A stretch of DNA of 47,093 nt from Isosphaeraceae bacterium (GTDB lineage Bacteria; Planctomycetota; Planctomycetia; Isosphaerales; Isosphaeraceae): the NCBI GenBank assembly GCA_025356475.1, contig JANXSX010000092.1, positions 1-47,093 of the forward strand, read 5' to 3'. A program made the position numbers and the translations under genes. Below the pieces are notes generated by a model. That model saw nothing but the letters and a program-made list of their open reading frames with translations. It did not search any database and was not told the origin of the DNA. Shown here piece after piece: positions 43,922-47,093 of the stretch; the first letter of the stretch is position 1, and the number at the start of each line of letters is the position of its first letter.

Positions 43922-44944
43922 ATGCGAACCCGTTCCGAGACTCGCGGCTTCACGCTCATTGAGTTGCTGGTCGTCATCGCCATCATCGGCGTCCTTATCG
44001 CCCTCCTGCTACCGGCCGTCCAGGCCGCTAGGGAGGCCGCCCGACGGGCCCAGTGCATCAACAACCTCAAACAAATCGGCCTGGCCCTCCACAACTACGA
44101 GACCTCGGTCGGGGCCCTGCCGCCGTCGCTCTGCATGCGGGGCGTCGGCAATACCGTCCTCTGGAACGGCGGATGGAGCGTCCACAGCCGCATCCTGTCC
44201 TTCATGGAGCAGGGTAACAGCTACAACGCCATCAACTATAACCTTGAGTACGAGGTGCCCCAGAACACGACTGTGCTGTCGCTGAGCATCTCCTCCTACA
44301 TCTGCCCGAGCGAGGTCAAGGCGATGCCGCGGGTCGAGGACGGCATCCCCTTGGGCGTGACGAATTACGGCTTCTGCATGGGCGACTGGTTCGTGTGGGC
44401 CCGGTTCGGCGGCCCGGAGAACCGCTCGGCCTTCGGCCCCAACCGGAGCCGGCGGCTGGCGGAGTTCGCCGACGGCCTGAGCCAGACGGTCCTCGCCGCA
44501 GAGGTGAAGACCTACCGACCGCTGCGGATGGACTGCGGCGGCCTGGCCAACATCAACAACCCCAACACCCTGCCCGCCCCGAACGCCGACCCCCTGGCTG
44601 TGGCCCCCGAGTACGCCGGCGGCTCCTGCGACTACGTGCTGGAAGGACACACCGAGTGGTTCGACGGCGGCGTGTATCAGTCGGGGTTCACCACCGCCTG
44701 GCCGCCCAACAAGAAGGTCCTCGACCCGGCCAGCGGCGAGGGCCTTGACCTCATCGGCCAACGCGAGAAGAAGGGTGGCCCGACCTTCGCCGCCATCAAC
44801 TCCGGGAGCTACCACCCCGGCGGGGTCAACTGCTTAATGGGCGACGGGTCGGTCCGCTTCGTCAAGGACACGATCAACGGCACGACCTGGCGGGCCTTGG
44901 GCTCCGTCGGCGGCGGCGAGGTCATCGGCGGTGACGCCTTCTGA
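43922..44944 (+). CDS. DUF1559 prepilin-like protein
   Basis: The 340-aa protein opens with a type IV pilin/pseudopilin signal: '[20 protein letters not shown]' (about 8-27) with the conserved Glu, then '[20 protein letters not shown]' and '[12 protein letters not shown]'. The DUF1559 body ends in the usual '[16 protein letters not shown]'. These proteins are among the largest families in planctomycetes and are probably assembled at the envelope by type II/IV secretion-like machinery. The gene is clearly more GC-rich, with GC-ending codons, than its neighbours. It is followed 70 bases later by palindromic repeat copy B. Confidence 0.93.
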   Translation: MRTRSETRGFTLIELLVVIAIIGVLIALLLPAVQAAREAARRAQCINNLKQIGLALHNYETSVGALPPSLCMRGVGNTVLWNGGWSVHSRILSFMEQGNSYNAINYNLEYEVPQNTTVLSLSISSYICPSEVKAMPRVEDGIPLGVTNYGFCMGDWFVWARFGGPENRSAFGPNRSRRLAEFADGLSQTVLAAEVKTYRPLRMDCGGLANINNPNTLPAPNADPLAVAPEYAGGSCDYVLEGHTEWFDGGVYQSGFTTAWPPNKKVLDPASGEGLDLIGQREKKGGPTFAAINSGSYHPGGVNCLMGDGSVRFVKDTINGTTWRALGSVGGGEVIGGDAF

Positions 44945-45014
44945 GCCCGGCGTCCGGTCGGCGTGGGGACCAAGCCTCGGCGGGCGTGTGCTCGCGTGCC
45001 ACGCCAATGCGAAG

Positions 45015-45079
45015 AAAGGGGACGGAGGGAATAGATAGGCTATATTAAGCCTGTTTATCCCCCCGTTCTCTTTTTCTCG
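45015..45079. repeat. Palindromic repeat, copy B
   Basis: The left arm AAAGGGGACGGAGGGAATA is identical to copy A for 19 bases. The centre AGGCTATATTAAGCCT is nearly the inverse of A's, and the shared tail TTCTCTTTTTCTCGG follows. It lies 70 bases past the DUF1559 stop codon, as copy A lies past its upstream gene. Confidence 0.85.
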
Positions 45080-45172
45080 GCTTTAGGTTTCAGTTTGGAT
45101 TAGCCGACGAAAAGTGTAGCCAATCATATCATGCGTATTTATTTCATCGTGGTGTGCCTACTCAATCTTATT

Positions 45173-45364
45173 TTATTTCTTGTGTTTCTCGTCGTCTTTG
45201 CGTGTAAGTTCGTCCCCGACATTATCAACAAACAAGCTAGCACCCGCTGCCGCGAGCGTGAGCGCTGCAACCGTTGGAACGCCAATCGGCGCAATCACAG
45301 CAACCGCACATACAGCTGCACCCGCCGCTACAGCCTTAACGACCCCGCCAACAGTAATTGCCAT
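45173..45364 (-). CDS. Small hydrophobic membrane protein
   Basis: The product is 63 aa from ATG 45364, which follows GGAG at nine bases; an in-frame start at 45445 would add 27 residues. It is Ala/Gly/Val-rich: 'GGVVKAVAAGAAVCAVAVIA', a short break 'PIGVPTV', then 'AALTLAAAGASLFV', ending 'TRKDDEKHKK'. Two membrane helices with a charged tail resemble small membrane peptides, holin-like or bacteriocin-like, but no family is recognised. The open frame on the opposite strand (45131-45565) is a Cys/Arg/Ser-rich artefact. Confidence 0.5.
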   Translation of the reverse strand: MAITVGGVVKAVAAGAAVCAVAVIAPIGVPTVAALTLAAAGASLFVDNVGDELTRKDDEKHKK

Positions 45365-45601
45365 TCGGTTCTCTCCATGTGCCCAGGTTGTGAGAGACAC
45401 TTCATGATCGGGCAGATCACGGGCGTCAAAAAATACTCTAATCAAAGTTGCGCCAAATATCTATCATCTATGAGAATCGACTGGCGAACAGCCTATCGGA
45501 TTCGTAGCGTCCTAAACGGGTCAGTGGTGCCGGTCCTGCCTGATGGACGCACCCGGACGTATTGAGTCAGGTTAACCACCATTCGACGAGTGAATCGCCT
45601 G

Positions 45602-45862
45602 CTACTGCTGCTCGAGGGATCTGCGCGCCTTTGACTACATCAGTTCGATCAAGAAGCTGATCCGGCGGTCATTCTCGAGCTCAGATTGTTCACAGGGAGT
45701 CAGCAGATCGTCCTGATTTTTGGTGACCAGTTCCTGCATGCGGTCCAACTCTAGGTTATCAAATCATATCTCATGAAGAGCCCGTGCAGCCTCAACCGTG
45801 AGGTTAGTACGGAAAAATCGTCAAAGGATTGCGGTGTCGCTGGTCGTCGAAATATTTGTTCT
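45602..45862 (-). pseudogene. Fossil of a small planctomycete 'LTPEEQ' helical protein
   Basis: Read through three stops, the minus-strand frame gives STTSDTAIL-stop-RFFRTNLTVEAARALHEI-stop-'FDNLELDRMQELVTKNQDDL', then LTPCEQSELENDRRISFLIELM-stop-SKARRSLEQQ and a final stop. This matches the layout of a small family common in planctomycetes (LTPEAAR..LL, then ELxxKNQEGTLTPEEQAELE, then LLxLLQSKARRSL). The in-frame stops are TGA at 45821-45823 and 45764-45766 and TAG at 45635-45637. The last two become Arg and Gln codons by a single T to C change. Confidence 0.6.
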
Positions 45863-46073
45863 TGTAGGCAGAAATTAGGCTCGGGGTTCATGTAATGTCA
45901 TGAATCAACCGACTCTGCCCCAAATCACAAGGTGACTAGACCTACGCTGTAAATATCGCTCTTGTCTTAATGTGACGAGTGCAACCGAAAACACAGTCTT
46001 TGCGGTGATTTGACATCTCTCTCCTTGGCTCTTTCGGTATCGGCTCCTTTTGCAACAATATCGAGGTCCAAAC

Positions 46074-46127
46074 AAACGGGGCTGAGTGAAGAAATAAGCT
46101 TAATCTGGCGTATTCACTCCTTTTGTG
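46074..46127. repeat. Palindromic repeat, copy D (diverged)
   Basis: CAAACGGGGCTGAGTGAA pairs with TTCACTCCTTTTG around an ATAAGCTTAATCTGGCGTA centre, which corresponds to the AGGCTTAATATAGCC centre of copy A. A TTTTTTCTCG tail follows. Confidence 0.6.
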
Positions 46128-46257
46128 TTCTTATCAGTTTTTTCTCGAAAATTTGACCTTTTGAGGCCCATCGACTCGAATGCATTCTGCCCATAAAATC
46201 GTGTTAGAGAAGCAGTGACGTGGAGAAGTAGAGATGGGGACAAAACACAAGTAGCCA

Positions 46258-46510
46258 GAGCCTGGTCTCTTCCAATGGAATACGACCGGCTGGTTCGTCC
46301 ACCAATTTTGTCTTACGGACGGAATGCTCGTCGGGGTGGTCGACCTTGCCGAGCGTGCCCCTGAAGTGGCGGGTACATGGCTCGTTTGTTTCGCCATTGC
46401 CCTTACCCAAATCTGCGAGTTGTACCGCTGATCGTTTTGGTCATCGGCATGCAGGCGTTTACCGCCCTTGACACTTTACGCCCCGGGCTTGACTTTAGCT
46501 TCAGTCGCCC
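46258..46510 (+). pseudogene. Fossil of a small membrane protein
   Basis: The frame gives 'PGLFQWNTTGWFVHQFCL', TDGMLVGVVDLAERAPEVAG and 'TWLVCFAIALTQICELYR' before a TGA at about 46431. Shifting frame continues 'IVLVIGMQAFTALDTLRPG' up to a TAG near 46521. The parts together look like a four-helix membrane protein in which a frameshift and an upstream TAG (about 46253) have destroyed the gene. The family is not named with confidence. Confidence 0.4.
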
Positions 46511-46649
46511 TACGGGCATCTAGCTATGGGACCAACACTGGATTAGGTTGTTAGTTCGAATCATAACGATGAATATATCATCTTATTTCACGGAGCGGAG
46601 TGAGAGGAAGGCAAAGATGCGGCAGGCGACCCTTGTCTTCGCTAACGAC

Positions 46650-46715
46650 GAGAAAAAGAGGCGGGAGCAATCATTAGGCTAGAGTAAGCCTGTTAATTTC
46701 CTGCGACCCCTTTGT
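46650..46715. repeat. Palindromic repeat, copy C (inverted)
   Basis: Read on the minus strand this matches copy A: AAAGGGG.CG..GG.AA, ACAGGCTTA, TAGCCT and the CCTCTTTTTCTCG tail. So the family occurs in both orientations. It sits 100 bases upstream of the TIGR03067 gene. Confidence 0.75.
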
Positions 46716-46816
46716 GCCTTCTCAGAGGTTAGGAACGATCGTTGAAGTTTCCTGTCAATTGATTACTATTCGATCTTGACTCTGTTGAACTTCGAGTGAC
46801 TTCAAGGAAACGAACC

Positions 46817-47093
46817 ATGACCCGTTTATTGAGCATTATCCTGTTCCTGGCCGTCTTCGGCTCAAGCTTTTTCCTGAGCTCCGACGCGACGGAGGACGGG
46901 AAGTCGATCGACGGGACATGGCTCGCTGCGGAAGCTGAACTCGGGGGCGAGAAGTTCCCTGACGAAATTCGCAAAGTTATGAAATTGGTGATTGGTGACG
47001 GCAAGTACACCGTTACGGTCGGTGGGCAACCCGACCGGGGTACCGTGAAGATTGACCCGTTGAAGAAACCCAAGACGATGGACATTACAGGCA
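46817..47093 (+). CDS. TIGR03067 domain protein, cut by window end
   Basis: The frame is open from ATG 46817 (AAGGA nine bases upstream) to the last base, giving at least 92 residues. A signal peptide ('LLSIILFLAVFGSSFFLSS', about 4-22) precedes 'IDGTWLAAEAELGGEKFPD' and 'KLVIGDGKYTVTVGGQPDRG', then 'TVKIDPLKKPKTMDITG'. This is the start of the TIGR03067 domain, a lipocalin-like beta fold very common in planctomycetes. The remaining roughly 40-60 residues lie beyond the window. The function is unknown; it is probably periplasmic or surface-exposed. Confidence 0.85.
   Translation, partial: MTRLLSIILFLAVFGSSFFLSSDATEDGKSIDGTWLAAEAELGGEKFPDEIRKVMKLVIGDGKYTVTVGGQPDRGTVKIDPLKKPKTMDITG

Larger units (their letters stand above)
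45365..46816. other. Gene-poor stretch holding repeats and two fossils
   Basis: There is no intact gene in about 1.45 kb. It holds two decayed genes (45602-45862 minus; 46258-46510 plus), palindromic repeat copies D and C, and otherwise AT-rich sequence in which nothing is recognised. Confidence 0.6.

Noticed and set aside
45131-45565. 144-codon plus-strand frame with a hydrophobic start
   Set aside because: Cys/Arg/Ser-rich body typical of antisense translation of the Ala/Gly-rich frame opposite, which has a better ribosome binding site.
46134-46397. 87-codon minus-strand frame
   Set aside because: The plus strand over the same bases reads as a decayed membrane protein with better coding character.

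Overview
The window looks like a chromosomal segment of a planctomycete, most likely an Isosphaeraceae/Gemmatales-type bacterium. This is inferred from protein families typical of that phylum: a DUF1559 prepilin-like protein, a PEP-CTERM surface protein, a large surface protein with an N-terminal 'LEDRQLLA' export signature, a TIGR03067 protein, a 'STGPRTEEGKAASRQNSLQHG' protein and MotA/ExbD modules. Base composition is GC-rich by eye, with AT-richer stretches at about 1-1500 and 40600-46800. No rRNA, intact tRNA, CRISPR array or complete transposase was seen.

Layout. 1-1.85 kb: an AT-richer accessory patch with a Panacea-domain antitoxin gene overlapping a coiled-coil/two-TM membrane protein gene, followed by a tRNA T-arm-like scrap. 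1.85-6.9 kb (minus): ABC-2 permease and ATPase, enolase and a PEP-CTERM protein, with hairpins after enolase and after the PEP-CTERM gene. 7.1-10 kb (minus): a diadenylate-cyclase-like fragment, a Lys/Glu-rich repeat protein with a strong terminator, a VOC gene interrupted by an amber codon, and a receiver/HATPase fusion. 10.2-12.6 kb (plus): ExbB, ExbD, and a second ExbD fused to a GYF-like domain and an Asp/Glu-rich linker. 12.6-22.5 kb (minus): metallophosphatase, SEC-C protein, NAD kinase, dxs, polyprenyl synthase, xseB, a small ORF, xseA and a DUF418 protein. 22.5-33 kb (minus): SMP-30-like lactonase, large surface protein, ADP-ribosylglycohydrolase, AsmA-like protein, a glycosyltransferase-39-like membrane protein and tilS; a methyltransferase gene diverges from tilS. 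33.9-39.3 kb (minus): a four-gene Dlt-like cluster of MBOAT acyltransferase, SGNH hydrolase, amino-acid adenylating enzyme and LpxL/HtrB-like acyltransferase, with no carrier-protein gene. 39.6-47.1 kb: mixed genes and a gene graveyard containing a family of palindromic repeats and at least four decayed genes. The window ends inside a TIGR03067 gene.

How the genes work together. xseA-xseB-ispA-dxs-nadK is a recognisable housekeeping run: DNA repair nuclease, isoprenoid precursor supply and NADP supply. The 33.9-39.3 kb cluster looks like a machine that activates an amino acid and transfers acyl or aminoacyl groups to something at the cell surface. ExbB with two ExbD-like proteins suggests a proton-driven envelope motor with no TonB in view.

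The observations most worth pursuing are the Panacea/membrane-protein pair, the carrier-less Dlt-like cluster, the palindromic repeat family with neighbouring fossils whose stop codons sit where CGA or CAG would restore the frame, the amber codon in the VOC gene, and the shared 60-bp segment between the ADP-ribosylglycohydrolase 3' end and the metallophosphatase promoter region.
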